From positions 771,823-835,822 of the forward strand of contig NZ_JANKBZ010000002.1 of NCBI RefSeq assembly GCF_024623785.1: a stretch of DNA of 64,000 bases, read 5' to 3'. Under the pieces are notes generated by a model, which was not told where the DNA came from, searched no databases, and worked only from the letters and a program-made list of their open reading frames with translations. Shown here piece by piece: positions 10,940-19,652 of this stretch (the stretch's first letter is position 1; each line of letters opens with the position of its first letter). Origin of the DNA: Archangium lipolyticum (GTDB taxonomy: Bacteria > Myxococcota > Myxococcia > Myxococcales > Myxococcaceae). Both the position numbers and the translations under genes were made by a program.

Positions 10940-13834
10940 TCAGTGCCGGTGCCGGGGGAGCCGCACCGTGAACGTCGTGCCGTCGTTCTCGGAGGAGCGC
11001 ACCTCGAGCGTACCGCCATGGCCCAGGACGATCTGCCGGGTGATGAAGAGGCCCAGGCCCAGGCTGCCCCGGCCCGCTCCGGCCTCCGGTCCCTGCCGGT
11101 AGGGCTCGAAGAGAGTGGGTATCAATTCGGCGGGGATGGGGGCGCCCTCGTTGTGGACCTCGAGGCAGACGCCCGGGCCCTCGCTCCAGGTGGACACCCG
11201 CACGGGTGTGCTCGCGGGGCTGTGCTGGAGGGCATTGCCCACCAGGTTGGTGACGACCTGGGCCAGGCGGCCCTCGTCCCATTCACCCTGGCCATCGCCG
11301 CGGGCGTGGAAGTCGATGTGCCGCTCGGGGTGGGCTCCCTGCACCTCGTCCACCACGTGGTGCACGTGCGCGTGGAAGTCCAGCGGCCGGCGGTGGATGG
11401 GGATGCCCCCCACGCGTGCCTGGGTGAAGTCGAGCAGGTCGCGGATCATCCCACTGGCCCGGTCCGCCGCCGCGTAGATGCGGCGGATGGCCTTCGCCGT
11501 GCGCTCGTCCACGTCCTCGCGCTTGAGCAGGGTGGTGGCCGAGAGGGTGATGGCGTTGAGGGGGTTGCGCAGATCATGACTGACGATGGCCACCACGTCC
11601 TCGCGCACCCGGGCGGCCTCCTGGGCCTCCTGGTAGAGGCGCGCGTTGTCGATGGCCACGGCGGCGCGGTCCGCCAGGCCCTTGGCGACCTCCACGTCCG
11701 CCGCCATCGTCGAGGCGCGGGAGCGCAGCCAGGCGAAGCAGATGATGCCGAGCTTCCGGCCCCGGGCCACCAGGGGCACGACGGCCACGGACTTCGGTCC
11801 GAGCTCTTCCAGCAGGGCCCGGTGCTCCGCGTTCACCGCGGCGGAGTCCAGCCACTCGGGCGTGACGACGGGCACGGCCATCGCCTTGCCGCGCTCCAGG
11901 GCCCGGATCAGGGGGCTGTGGTTTCCAATCAGGGGGGCGTAGGACACCGTGCGGCGGATGAGGGGCTGGAGCCCCGGCTCTCGTGTGGCCACTTCCAGCC
12001 GGTGCAACTGCCCATCCTCCCCGAGCAGATCCACGATGCAGTAGTCGCACAGGCGCGACACGGCCAGCGAGGCGAGCTTCCTCAGGGTGGTGGCCACATC
12101 GAGTGACTGGGACAGCAGCGTGCCCGCCTCGACGAAGAGGGACTGGGCCTCCATGGCGCGCTTGCGCGTGGAGATGTCGCGCACCAGCCCCGTGAAGAAG
12201 CGGCCCTGGGGCAGGCGCGTCTCGCTGACGGAGAGCTCCAGGGGGAAGACACTCCCGTCCTTGCGCCGGCCCCTCACCTCGCGCCCCAGGCCGATGACCT
12301 TGCGCACGCCCGTGCGCAGGTAGTTGGCCATGTAGCCGTCGTGCTCGCCCCGGTAGGGCTCGGGCATCAGGATGCTGACGTTCTGGCCGATGAGCTCCTC
12401 GGGGGAGTAGCCGAAGATGCGCACCGTGGCCGGGTTGAGGTTCTGGATGGTGCCCCGCTCGTCGATGGTGATGATGCCGTCCACCGCCGTCTCGAGGATG
12501 GCCTGGAGCCGCTGGGTCGTCTCGCGCAGCGCCTGCTCCGCCTGCTTGCGCTTGGAGACGTCGCGGGTGACGTCGGAGAAGCCGCGCAGCACGCCGTGCT
12601 CGTCGCGCAGGGCGGTGATGACGGTGTCCGCCCAGAAGCGCTGGCCGTCCTTGCGCACGCGCAGCCCCTCCGCCCGGCAGTGGCCCTGGGTGGCCGCGGC
12701 CTGGATGTGCCCGCAAGGCTCCCCCGACGCCACGTCCTCGGGCGTGTAGAAGACGGAGACATGCCGGCCGAGCACCTCCCGCGCCTCGTAGCCGTTGATG
12801 CGCTCGGCGCCCGCGTTCCAGCTGGCCACCCGGCCCTCCGGGTCGAGCATGATGATGGCGTAGTCCTCCACCTCCTCCACCAGCAGGCGGAAGCGCTCCT
12901 CGCTCGCGCTCCGGGCCTCCTCGGCCCGCTTGCGGTCCGTGATGTCCAGCACCGAGGAGCCCAGCAGGAGGAGCTCCCCGGCCGCGTTGCGCACCGGGTA
13001 GTGGCTGACGAGCCAGTGGCGCACCTCCCCGCCGGTGGCGGCGGTGGTGCCGGAGAGCTCCACGCCGATCATCGGCTCCCCCGTCTCCAGGAGCCGGCGG
13101 TAGATGGGCTCCAGGTGGGCGGCGAGCTCCGGGATGACCTCGCGCAGGTGGCGGCCCACGGTGCCCTCGAGGGGGATGCCGTTGATGTCCGCCAGCATCT
13201 GGTTGATGCGCACGTAGCGCAGCCCCTTGTCGAGGAAGGCCAGACCCACCGGGGCGGTGGTGAGGAGCGTGTCCAGCAGGGCCAGGGCCTCTTCCGCCTG
13301 CTGGCGGGCGTGCTTCTCCCGGGCCAGGAGCGAGGCGTGCACGGCCTGGGCCTCCTGACACGCGGTGAGCTCCGGGGAGGGGCCGCCGGGCGCGGGGGGC
13401 TGGCGCGCGTCGCGCTGGCGGAGGGACTCGGCCACGCCCTCGGCGATGCGGGCGGTGATGAAGCCGCCGAGAGCGCGCACCTCGCCGAGGGTGACGTACA
13501 CGTCCGTCTCCTCCACCAGCTCGAGGATGCACTCGTGCAGCACCTGGTACTCGCGCACCAGCGCCTGGATGTCGAAGCCGTCGCGCGGGCGTTGGCCCCC
13601 GTGCTCCCGGGCCCTGGGGCTCTTCCCGCCGGGGAGGGGTCGGCGCAGCACCCCGGACAGTTCCCGGAGGATGTCGCCGATGTGGTCCCCCAGCTCGGAC
13701 CGGGTGGGTTCACCGGGCGCGAGCCCCTCGTGCAGCCTCGCGCTCCAGTGTTGGACGAGCTCCTCGCTCCGGGCCAGCAGCAGGTCCGTCAGCGCGAGGT
13801 GCGGGAGCTCCGGCGGGTGCGGTTCGCTACTCAC
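10940..13834 (-). CDS. RsbRD-type N-terminus, triple-PAS, GAF histidine kinase
   Basis: The product is 964 aa from a GTG at 13834. Residues about 10-165 (LLARSEELVQHWSARL...) match the RsbRD/RsbR N-terminal type known from stressosome proteins. Three PAS domains follow (about 185-330, 335-460, 465-590), then a GAF domain, the HisKA box SHDLRNPLNAITLS and HATPase_c ending LGLGLFITRQIVLGHGG. The GTG overlaps the stop of the upstream kinase by 8 bases (GTGAGTAG), indicating translational coupling. It is cytosolic, with no TM segment. The SHDLRNPLNAI box and the VHNEG-PIP-EL stretch are shared with the kinases at 50927 and 54038, so these three are paralogues. No response regulator is adjacent. 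Confidence 0.9.
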   Translation of the reverse strand: MSSEPHPPELPHLALTDLLLARSEELVQHWSARLHEGLAPGEPTRSELGDHIGDILRELSGVLRRPLPGGKSPRAREHGGQRPRDGFDIQALVREYQVLHECILELVEETDVYVTLGEVRALGGFITARIAEGVAESLRQRDARQPPAPGGPSPELTACQEAQAVHASLLAREKHARQQAEEALALLDTLLTTAPVGLAFLDKGLRYVRINQMLADINGIPLEGTVGRHLREVIPELAAHLEPIYRRLLETGEPMIGVELSGTTAATGGEVRHWLVSHYPVRNAAGELLLLGSSVLDITDRKRAEEARSASEERFRLLVEEVEDYAIIMLDPEGRVASWNAGAERINGYEAREVLGRHVSVFYTPEDVASGEPCGHIQAAATQGHCRAEGLRVRKDGQRFWADTVITALRDEHGVLRGFSDVTRDVSKRKQAEQALRETTQRLQAILETAVDGIITIDERGTIQNLNPATVRIFGYSPEELIGQNVSILMPEPYRGEHDGYMANYLRTGVRKVIGLGREVRGRRKDGSVFPLELSVSETRLPQGRFFTGLVRDISTRKRAMEAQSLFVEAGTLLSQSLDVATTLRKLASLAVSRLCDYCIVDLLGEDGQLHRLEVATREPGLQPLIRRTVSYAPLIGNHSPLIRALERGKAMAVPVVTPEWLDSAAVNAEHRALLEELGPKSVAVVPLVARGRKLGIICFAWLRSRASTMAADVEVAKGLADRAAVAIDNARLYQEAQEAARVREDVVAIVSHDLRNPLNAITLSATTLLKREDVDERTAKAIRRIYAAADRASGMIRDLLDFTQARVGGIPIHRRPLDFHAHVHHVVDEVQGAHPERHIDFHARGDGQGEWDEGRLAQVVTNLVGNALQHSPASTPVRVSTWSEGPGVCLEVHNEGAPIPAELIPTLFEPYRQGPEAGAGRGSLGLGLFITRQIVLGHGGTLEVRSSENDGTTFTVRLPRHRH

Positions 13835-15416
13835 GGACGTCTTCCTCGCTGGGGGGCCGCGGCGGCAGCTCCACGGTGAAGGTGGCGCCCGCCCCGGGGG
13901 TGCTCTCGACGCGCACCGTGCCACCCAGGGCCTCGACGAACCGCCGCGTCATGTAGAGGCCCAGCCCCAGTCCTCCATAGTGCCGCTCGGACACCGCGCG
14001 CTCGTAGCGGCCGAAGATGCGCGGCACGTCTTCCGGCGCGATGCCGATGCCCTCGTCCCGCACCGTCAGCCGGGCACACCCCTCCACCTGCGATACCCGG
14101 AGGCGCACGGGCCGGCCGGCACCGTACTTGAGCGCGTTGCTCAGCAGGTGGAACAGCACCTGCTCCAGGAGCTTCCGGTCCCAGAGGCCCGGCACCTCAC
14201 ACTCCGCCTCCACCTCCAACGTGCATCCGGCCCTGGTGGCCTCGCCCGCGAGCCGGTCCGCCACCTCGCGTGCCAGCGTGCACAGCTCCAGGTGCTCCAC
14301 CCGTACCTCGAGCCGGTCCCCCTCCAGGTGGTTCACGTCCAACAAGCCGTCCACCAGCTCCGAGAGCCGCTTCACCTGCCGGCGCATCGCCTCGAACTGG
14401 TCCATCGCCTTGCGAGCCAGCTGTGTGCCGGGCTCGGCCTGGAGGTCGCGCCAGAGGGAGTGCAACCGGAGCGTGAGGGTGGTGAGGGGCGTGCGCAGCT
14501 CGTGCGCGGCCACGGTGAGGAACTCGTCCCGGGCGCGCACGGCCTGCCGCAGCTCCTCGAGGAGCCGCTCTCGCTCTTCCTGTGCCCGCTGGCTGGCGGA
14601 GATATCGGTATTGATGCCCACCCACTCGCGCAGCGAGCCATCGGCGTTGAAGACGGGGGTTCCTCGGGCGAGGGTGGGGGTGTAGCGCCCATCGGGCCGC
14701 AGCACCCGGTACTCCACCAGGTAGGGCTTCCGCTGGGCCACGGCCTCGAGCCAGACCTGACGGACCCGCGGGCGATCCTCCGGGTGGACGGCATTGAACC
14801 ATCCGATGCCCATCCACTGCTCCACCGTCTGGCCGGTGAAGGCTCGCCAGCTGGGGCTGTCCTCCACCACCCGGCCCTCGGCATCCGTCGTCCACACCAC
14901 CTGGGCGGTAGACAGCACCAGTGAGCGGAAGCGCTCCTCGCTCAGTTGGAGCGCCCGCTCGGTCTCCCGCCACCGGGTGATGTCCTGGACGGTGGCGCCC
15001 AGGCCGATGATGTCCCCCGCGTCGTTCCTCACGGGATGGTAGTTGACGAGGTAGTGGTGGTCCTCGTCTCCGGTGGCGGGCGTGCGGAGCTCGAGGATGA
15101 TGTCGACGAGCGGCAGGCCCGTGGACAGCACGCGCCGGAGCGCCCCCACCAGCTCCGAGGGAGTTTCCGGGAGCACCTCGGGCATGCTCCTGCCGATGTG
15201 CGCCTCGGGGGGCAGGCCGTTGATGTCGGCCAGCGCCTTGTTGATGCGCACGAAGCGCAGCTCCCCATCCAGGAAGGCAATGCCGATGGGGGCCTCCCAC
15301 AAGGATGCGAACTGCGAGGCGGCGAGCACCTCCCATCCCCTCCAGGGAGACACCTGGGTGGCGCCCGTGGCGATCGTGTCCGGTTTCATGAAGCCTGTCA
15401 GCGCTTGCCCGTCCAT
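13827..15416 (-). CDS. double-PAS histidine kinase
   Basis: The product is 529 aa, soluble. PAS1 is at about 35-155 (APIGIAFLDGELRFVRINKAL), PAS2 at about 165-285, followed by HisKA with AAHELRTPLTTLTLRLHSL and HATPase_c ending GLGLGLYMTRRFVEALGG. The start is uncertain: ATG 15416 and ATG 15389 are both possible and neither has a clear ribosome site. It is the first gene of a two-kinase operon, with its stop inside the start of the RsbRD kinase. PAS1 is very similar to PAS1 of the downstream kinase (FLDKGLRYVRINQMLADING), which suggests both respond to related cues or arose by domain duplication. It is divergent from the RelE/ParE-like gene at 15712. Confidence 0.88.
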   Translation of the reverse strand: MDGQALTGFMKPDTIATGATQVSPWRGWEVLAASQFASLWEAPIGIAFLDGELRFVRINKALADINGLPPEAHIGRSMPEVLPETPSELVGALRRVLSTGLPLVDIILELRTPATGDEDHHYLVNYHPVRNDAGDIIGLGATVQDITRWRETERALQLSEERFRSLVLSTAQVVWTTDAEGRVVEDSPSWRAFTGQTVEQWMGIGWFNAVHPEDRPRVRQVWLEAVAQRKPYLVEYRVLRPDGRYTPTLARGTPVFNADGSLREWVGINTDISASQRAQEERERLLEELRQAVRARDEFLTVAAHELRTPLTTLTLRLHSLWRDLQAEPGTQLARKAMDQFEAMRRQVKRLSELVDGLLDVNHLEGDRLEVRVEHLELCTLAREVADRLAGEATRAGCTLEVEAECEVPGLWDRKLLEQVLFHLLSNALKYGAGRPVRLRVSQVEGCARLTVRDEGIGIAPEDVPRIFGRYERAVSERHYGGLGLGLYMTRRFVEALGGTVRVESTPGAGATFTVELPPRPPSEEDVRE

Positions 15417-15604
15417 GCGTGAAGCCGCCCCGGCCGCGAGACAAGCCCGCGGGGCGGAAGTGGAGTCCCCCAGGGGACACATATGCAGGGAGCTTCCGGG
15501 CGGCATGGGCAGTCCCACCGCAACGGCGCGGCCAGCAGGCTGCCGTGCGAGTCCACGCCAGGGGGTTGGTGCCCCGGATGATCGGTACTGGACTGAAAAT
15601 CCTT

Positions 15605-15704
15605 CAAGCGTTCGCTTGTAAGAACTCCAGCCCGTCTGTCGACCCCCTGGATAAGTGCTGGAGATGACAGAGGGTGGAATTGGCATGACTGCTGCTTGAA
15701 GCAG
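15605..15704. promoter_or_regulatory. two operator-like palindromes before RelE-like gene
   Basis: CAAGCGTTCGCTTG (15605-15618) is a 6-bp inverted repeat with a 2-nt centre. CTGCTTGAAGCAG (15692-15704) has 6-bp arms round one base and lies just before the ATG at 15712. Their position between a kinase operon and a toxin-fold gene fits operators, but a binding protein is not identified. Confidence 0.4.
15681..15697 (+). promoter_or_regulatory. sigma-54-like promoter element
   Basis: TGGCAT-N5-CTGCT matches the -24/-12 consensus TGGCAY-N5-TTGCW except for one base. The predicted start near 15707 would leave only about 5 nt before the ATG at 15712, which weakens the call. Confidence 0.3.
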
Positions 15705-15711
15705 GCCCGAA

Positions 15712-15993
15712 ATGCGTAGACCCGAGAGCCTCGACAAGTACACCGTGGAAGTCAGCGCCGCCGCCTGGCGGCAGCTGGCCCACCTGCCGTTGGAGACGTA
15801 CCAGCGCATCCGTGAGGAACTGGATGCGACCGCGGCCCGGTTGAGGCCGGCGACTCCCGTGCCCTTGCCGCAGAAGCTCATCAGGACCGTCGAGACGCGC
15901 TCCATCCTGGTCGATGGGTATGCCGCCGTCTTCGAGGTGGATCCCGACCGCAGGCGCCTCACGCTCCGGGAGATCGCCCGCCGTCTTCCGTGA
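15712..15993 (+). CDS. RelE/ParE-fold toxin-like orphan, copy 1
   Basis: This is a small 93-aa protein. The core YTVEVSAAAWRQL, QRIREELDATAA, FEVDPDRRRLTL and REIARRLP follows the RelE/ParE superfamily pattern (N-terminal strand, two helices, C-terminal strands). It has a clear paralogue at 53462-53773 sharing YTV, AAWRQL, QRIR-ELDA-AA and the terminal RLP. No antitoxin gene is on either side: upstream is a divergent histidine kinase, downstream a cupredoxin. A weak site AGCAGG precedes the ATG. It may be a toxin relic, a domesticated RNase or DNA-gyrase binder, or an unrelated small fold; the catalytic residues cannot be assigned with confidence. Confidence 0.7.
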   Translation: MRRPESLDKYTVEVSAAAWRQLAHLPLETYQRIREELDATAARLRPATPVPLPQKLIRTVETRSILVDGYAAVFEVDPDRRRLTLREIARRLP

Positions 15994-16009
15994 GGAGCAC
16001 CCGTGACCG

Positions 16010-16032
16010 GGCGGGTTACAGGGAAACCCGCC
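16010..16032 (+). terminator. hairpin after RelE-like gene
   Basis: GGCGGGTT and AACCCGCC form a perfect 8-bp stem with a 7-nt loop, 17 bp after the stop. There is no U-tract, so it may stabilise the 3' end rather than terminate by itself. Confidence 0.45.
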
Positions 16033-16147
16033 TGGGCACTCCGGCCAGGAACTACGTGGCGCCAACCCCGCGAAAACAGGAGTGAATATACCCCGGCATA
16101 CGTTGTGCTTCGGGCAAGGTCACCCTCACTCCGGGAGAGACCCATCC

Positions 16148-16561
16148 ATGAAGAAGATCCTGCTGGGAGCCCTCGCTGCCCTGACCCTGGCCGCCGCCAC
16201 TCCCGCGGCCGCGTGTGACGAGCACGGCAAGCAAGGGGCACGGCCCGCGCACGGAGGCTCGGCCAAGGCGGCTGCCGCCCCGGCCGGCAAGAACGGAGTC
16301 CGCACCGTGGAGCTCACGGTGACCTCCAAGGGCTTCGAGCCCTCGAACGTGCAGGTGAAGGCGGGACACCCGGTCCGCCTCGTGGTCACGCGCAAGACGG
16401 AGAAGACGTGCGCCACGGAGATCATCCTGGAGGACCTGGGCATCAACCAGCCGCTCCCCCTGGACACGCCGGTGACGGTGGAGTTCACCCCCAGCGAGTC
16501 GGGCACGTTGCGCTACGCCTGCGCGATGGACCACATCAGCGGGATCGTCACCATCCGATAG
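16148..16561 (+). CDS. secreted cupredoxin-like copper-binding protein
   Basis: The product is 137 aa. A signal peptide (MKKILLGALAALTLAAATPAAA) is followed by a His-containing linker and a cupredoxin domain from about residue 50. The block TCATEIILEDLGI, VEFTPSESG and YACAMDH is the pattern of cupredoxin domains found alone or attached to copper P-type ATPases; Cys, Met and His of YACAMDH are likely metal ligands. ATG 16148 has GGGAGAGA upstream and gives a proper signal peptide, unlike the earlier start at 16082. Convergent with the sigma-54 activator and close to the Cus-type operon, it probably buffers or senses periplasmic copper. Confidence 0.85.
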   Translation: MKKILLGALAALTLAAATPAAACDEHGKQGARPAHGGSAKAAAAPAGKNGVRTVELTVTSKGFEPSNVQVKAGHPVRLVVTRKTEKTCATEIILEDLGINQPLPLDTPVTVEFTPSESGTLRYACAMDHISGIVTIR

Positions 16562-16579
16562 CGTGCCCGGGGCCAGCCC

Positions 16580-17980
16580 CTACCGCGGCTTGAAGTCGTC
16601 GGAGCGGATGCTGTAGCGCTTGAGCAGCCGGTGCAGGCTCTCGCGCTCGATACCGGCGTGCTCGGCGGCACGGGTGACGTTCCCCTCGTAATCGCGCAGC
16701 AGCGCCGTGAGGTATTCGCGCGAGAAGCGGTCCCTGGCCAGGTCGAGCGCGTCCCGGTAGGGAAGCTGCTTCGCCGCCGCACCCGGCAGGGCTCCTTCCT
16801 GACGCTCCCGCACCTCGGGCGGCAGGTCCCGCTCCGTCACGCTGGGGCCGGTGGCCACCGCCACCGCTCGCATGAGGGCGTTCTCCAGCTCACGCACGTT
16901 CCCCGGCCATGGGTAGCCCATGAGCGTGCGCAGGGCCTCCGGGGTGATCCCCTCCAATGTGCGCCCCATCGCCTTGCAGTGCTTGTCCAGGAGGTGGGCG
17001 GCCAACAGGGGAATGTCCTCCTTGCGCTCGCGCAGGGGCGGCAACTGCACCGGGAAGACATTGAGCCGGTAGAAGAGGTCCTCCCGGAAGCGCCCCTGGG
17101 CCGCCGCGGCACGCAGGTCGCGGTGGGTGGCCGCCACCACCCGCACGTCCACGGACACGGGCCGTGTCTCCCCCACGCGCCGCACCTCCTTCTCCTGCAG
17201 CACGCGCAGGAGCTTCACCTGCGCGTTCAACGGCAGGTCCCCCACCTCGTCCAGGAAGAGCGTTCCGCCGTTGGCCTCCTCGAAGAGGCCCTCCTTGGCC
17301 TGGGCCGCGCCGGTGAAGGCGCCCTTTCCGTGGCCGAACAGCTCGCTCTCCACGAGCTCCGTCGGTAGTGCGCCGCAGTTGACGGCCACGAAGGGGCGCT
17401 CACGCCGGGCGCTGTTGAGGTGGACGGCCCGCGCCGCCAGCTCCTTGCCCGTGCCCGTCTCGCCCGTCAGCAGCACGGTGATGTCCAGGCGCGCCGCCTG
17501 CTCGATGAGCCGATGCGCCTCCTGCATCGCCGCGCTGCGGCCCACGGCCCCGAGGAAGGAGAAGCCCGCGTCTGGCGATTTCCGCCCCATCCCCTCCGCC
17601 TGGAGGCGCAGCCGCCGGCGCTCCATCGCCCGTGCGACCAGCTCGGTGGGGGCGTCGGGGAGGAAGGGCTTCTGGAGGTAGTCGAAGGCGCCCGCCCGCA
17701 TCGCCTCCACCGCATCCGGCACCGTGGCGTAGCCCGTCATCATCACCACTTCGGTGTCGGGGTAGCGGGACTTGACGGCGCGCAGCACCTCGAAGCCGTC
17801 CGCCCCGGGCATGCGGACGTCGGATACCACGACGTCGAACTCCTGGGCCGCCACCAGCGCCAGCGCACGAGCCCCGTCCTCCGCGCACGTCACCTCATAG
17901 GTGTCGCCCAGCAGCCGGGCGAAGAGCTTGAGGATGTTCTCCTTGTCGTCCACCACCAGCACGCGTCCGCGCGTCTCCAT
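16580..17980 (-). CDS. NtrC-family sigma-54 response regulator
   Basis: The product is 466 aa. A receiver (VLVVDDKEN; phospho-Asp in VVVSDVRMPG; Lys in LQKPF) occupies residues 1-125. The AAA+ central domain follows with Walker A GETGTGKE, an intact sigma-54 contact loop GAFTGA, and Walker B GGTLFLDEVGDLPL. The C-terminus carries a Fis-type HTH (NVTRAAEHAGIERESLHRLL). ATG 17980 lies 3 bp after the kinase stop and has GAGGGCGTGAGG upstream. It is the partner of the kinase at 17984. The divergent efflux operon and the sigma-54 promoters in the 19.45-19.62 kb region make it the likely activator of metal efflux and of its own operon. Confidence 0.96.
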   Translation of the reverse strand: METRGRVLVVDDKENILKLFARLLGDTYEVTCAEDGARALALVAAQEFDVVVSDVRMPGADGFEVLRAVKSRYPDTEVVMMTGYATVPDAVEAMRAGAFDYLQKPFLPDAPTELVARAMERRRLRLQAEGMGRKSPDAGFSFLGAVGRSAAMQEAHRLIEQAARLDITVLLTGETGTGKELAARAVHLNSARRERPFVAVNCGALPTELVESELFGHGKGAFTGAAQAKEGLFEEANGGTLFLDEVGDLPLNAQVKLLRVLQEKEVRRVGETRPVSVDVRVVAATHRDLRAAAAQGRFREDLFYRLNVFPVQLPPLRERKEDIPLLAAHLLDKHCKAMGRTLEGITPEALRTLMGYPWPGNVRELENALMRAVAVATGPSVTERDLPPEVRERQEGALPGAAAKQLPYRDALDLARDRFSREYLTALLRDYEGNVTRAAEHAGIERESLHRLLKRYSIRSDDFKPR

Positions 17981-17983
17981 GCC

Positions 17984-19429
17984 TCACGCCCTCCCCGGCG
18001 ACATGGCTGGCAGCCACACGGTGAAGTGTGCGCCCGGCCCCGTACCGGCGGCAGCCTCCAGGTTGCCACCGTGTGCCTGCACGATGCTCTGACTGATGGC
18101 CAGGCCCAGCCCCGTCCCGCTGGGCTTCGTGGTGAAGAAGGGCTCGAAGAGGCGCTCGCGTGCCGCGACGCTCAGGCCCGGGCCCGTGTCCTCCACGTGC
18201 ACCTCGGCTCCCTTCTCCGTCTGTGACAGGCGCACCCGGACCTGCCCCTTCTCTCCGCAGGCATCCACCGCGTTGCGAATCAGATTGAGGACCACCTGGC
18301 GCAGCTTCGTCAGGTGCCCCGCGGTACGCGCCTCGCCTTCCACGTCCACCTGCACGGCTCGAAGCTGGCCTCCCTGCCTCAGCCGCTCCACCACCTCTTC
18401 GCACAGGGCGCGCAAGTCCACCGGCTCCGGCTCGGCGGGGAGGGGACGCGAGAGCGCGAGCAGATCCTCGACGATGTCGCGGCTCCGCACCGCCTCGTCC
18501 TCGATGACCTGGAGGTCCTCGCGCAAGCTCCCCTCCGCCTTCTTCTTCATCATGCCCACATAGCCGAGGATGACGGTGAGCGGGTTGTTGATTTCATGGG
18601 CCACGCCCGCCGCCAGCCTGCCGATGCCGGCGAGCTTCTCGCTCTGTACCAGCCGCTCCTGGTGCTCGCGCAGCGCCGCCGTCATGGCGTTGAACTGGCG
18701 GGCCAGCTCGCCGAACTCGTCGGGGGTCGCGATGTCGATGCGCGCGTGCATGTCTCCGGCGGCCAGCCGCGCCGCGCCTTCGCGCAGCCGGGCCACGGGC
18801 CGGGCCACGGAGCGGACGATGTAGACGCCCACGCCGATGGCCAGCAGCGGCGCGCCCACCAGGAAGAACAGGGTCCACTGGAAGGCGGAGCTCTGAAGCT
18901 CGCTCACGCGGGCCTCGGCCGAATCCACCGAGCGGTTGAAATGGCTCACCAGCCGATCCGTGCGCTCCTCCATCTGGGACACGAGCCCCAGCGCCCGGCC
19001 ATGCTCGCGGTCCATGTCCTCCTTCCTTCCCGCGAGCACCGCGGGCAGGAGCGCTTCGCGGAAGAGCGTGTCCAGCGACTTCTGTGCGCGCTCGATGTCC
19101 GCCACCCAGGCGCGCTCCTCGGGCTCGGAGGCCTGTGCCTTCATCTCCTCGGTCAGCCGGGTGACCCGGTTGGCGGCCGTCTCATAGAAGTGCAGGTGGC
19201 TGGCGTTGCCGAGGATGAGGGTATGGGCCTGGTGCGCATAGGAGTCCCGGATGGCGCTGGCCACCTCGAGCGCCGAGCGGACGGCATGCTGTCGTGCCTG
19301 CATCTCGACCAGGCGGGAATGGATCTCTCGCATGTGCACGAGGACCAGCACCGAGGAGACCACGAAGAGGGAGACCAGGGCGGCGAGGGCCAGGCTGAGA
19401 CGTCGGGCGGTACCAGAGGGGACCTGCAT
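17984..19429 (-). CDS. membrane histidine kinase of a sigma-54 two-component pair
   Basis: The product is 481 aa. TM1 is about residues 11-32, followed by a 145-residue periplasmic helical sensor domain, TM2 about 185-207, HAMP, an NtrB/ZraS-type HisKA box (GVAHEINNPLTVILGY) and HATPase_c ending GTGLGLAISQSIVQAHGG. ATG 19429 is preferred because GGAGGAG lies 9 nt upstream, and because the predicted sigma-54 transcription start (near 19445) falls downstream of the alternative ATG at 19447. The periplasmic domain has His residues (SYAHQAH, SHLHFYE) that could bind a metal. It forms an operon with the sigma-54 activator. Confidence 0.95.
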   Translation of the reverse strand: MQVPSGTARRLSLALAALVSLFVVSSVLVLVHMREIHSRLVEMQARQHAVRSALEVASAIRDSYAHQAHTLILGNASHLHFYETAANRVTRLTEEMKAQASEPEERAWVADIERAQKSLDTLFREALLPAVLAGRKEDMDREHGRALGLVSQMEERTDRLVSHFNRSVDSAEARVSELQSSAFQWTLFFLVGAPLLAIGVGVYIVRSVARPVARLREGAARLAAGDMHARIDIATPDEFGELARQFNAMTAALREHQERLVQSEKLAGIGRLAAGVAHEINNPLTVILGYVGMMKKKAEGSLREDLQVIEDEAVRSRDIVEDLLALSRPLPAEPEPVDLRALCEEVVERLRQGGQLRAVQVDVEGEARTAGHLTKLRQVVLNLIRNAVDACGEKGQVRVRLSQTEKGAEVHVEDTGPGLSVAARERLFEPFFTTKPSGTGLGLAISQSIVQAHGGNLEAAAGTGPGAHFTVWLPAMSPGRA

Positions 19430-19454
19430 GGATGAGCTCTCCTCCATCAGTAGT

Positions 19455-19471
19455 ACGCAAGCCGGGTGCCA
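19455..19471 (-). promoter_or_regulatory. sigma-54 promoter of the kinase/activator operon
   Basis: On the minus strand, TGGCAC (19471-19466), five bases, then TTGCGT (19460-19455) is an almost exact -24/-12 element. The start site would be near 19445, giving a 16-nt leader that includes the GGAGGAG ribosome site. The regulator encoded by this operon is itself a sigma-54 activator, so autoregulation is likely. Confidence 0.8.
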
Positions 19472-19522
19472 CCTGTCCTCCTCCAGCCTATGCGCGCGTT
19501 CCAGAGGAGGGGAGTTGTGATT

Positions 19523-19577
19523 CCCGGGGTTACACCGTGACGCCCCGGGCTCCTGACGGAGCACGCGGCCCCCGGGG
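19523..19577. promoter_or_regulatory. triplicated CCCGGGG sites, candidate enhancer
   Basis: CCCGGGG (19523), CCCCGGG (19543) and CCCGGGG (19571) lie in the divergent intergenic region. The first two are 20 bp apart, about two helical turns. They sit about 60-130 bp upstream of both predicted sigma-54 start sites, where activators of this family usually bind. The region is GC-rich, so chance is not excluded. Confidence 0.45.
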
Positions 19578-19606
19578 TTCCGCTCTGCCGAGCGGGATAT
19601 CTCCCA

Positions 19607-19622
19607 TGGCATGCGCCCTGCA
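19607..19622 (+). promoter_or_regulatory. sigma-54 promoter of the Cus-type efflux operon
   Basis: TGGCAT-N5-CTGCA matches TGGCAY-N5-TTGCW with one mismatch. The start site would be near 19633, which rules out ATG 19611 as start of the outer-membrane protein and favours ATG 19653. Confidence 0.6.
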
Positions 19623-19652
19623 CAAACCCTGACCGTGAGACTCACTCATGAC

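Noticed and set aside
12341..13879. 512-codon plus-strand frame
   Set aside because: Antisense to the RsbRD kinase, repetitive Val/Leu/Ala/Arg composition.
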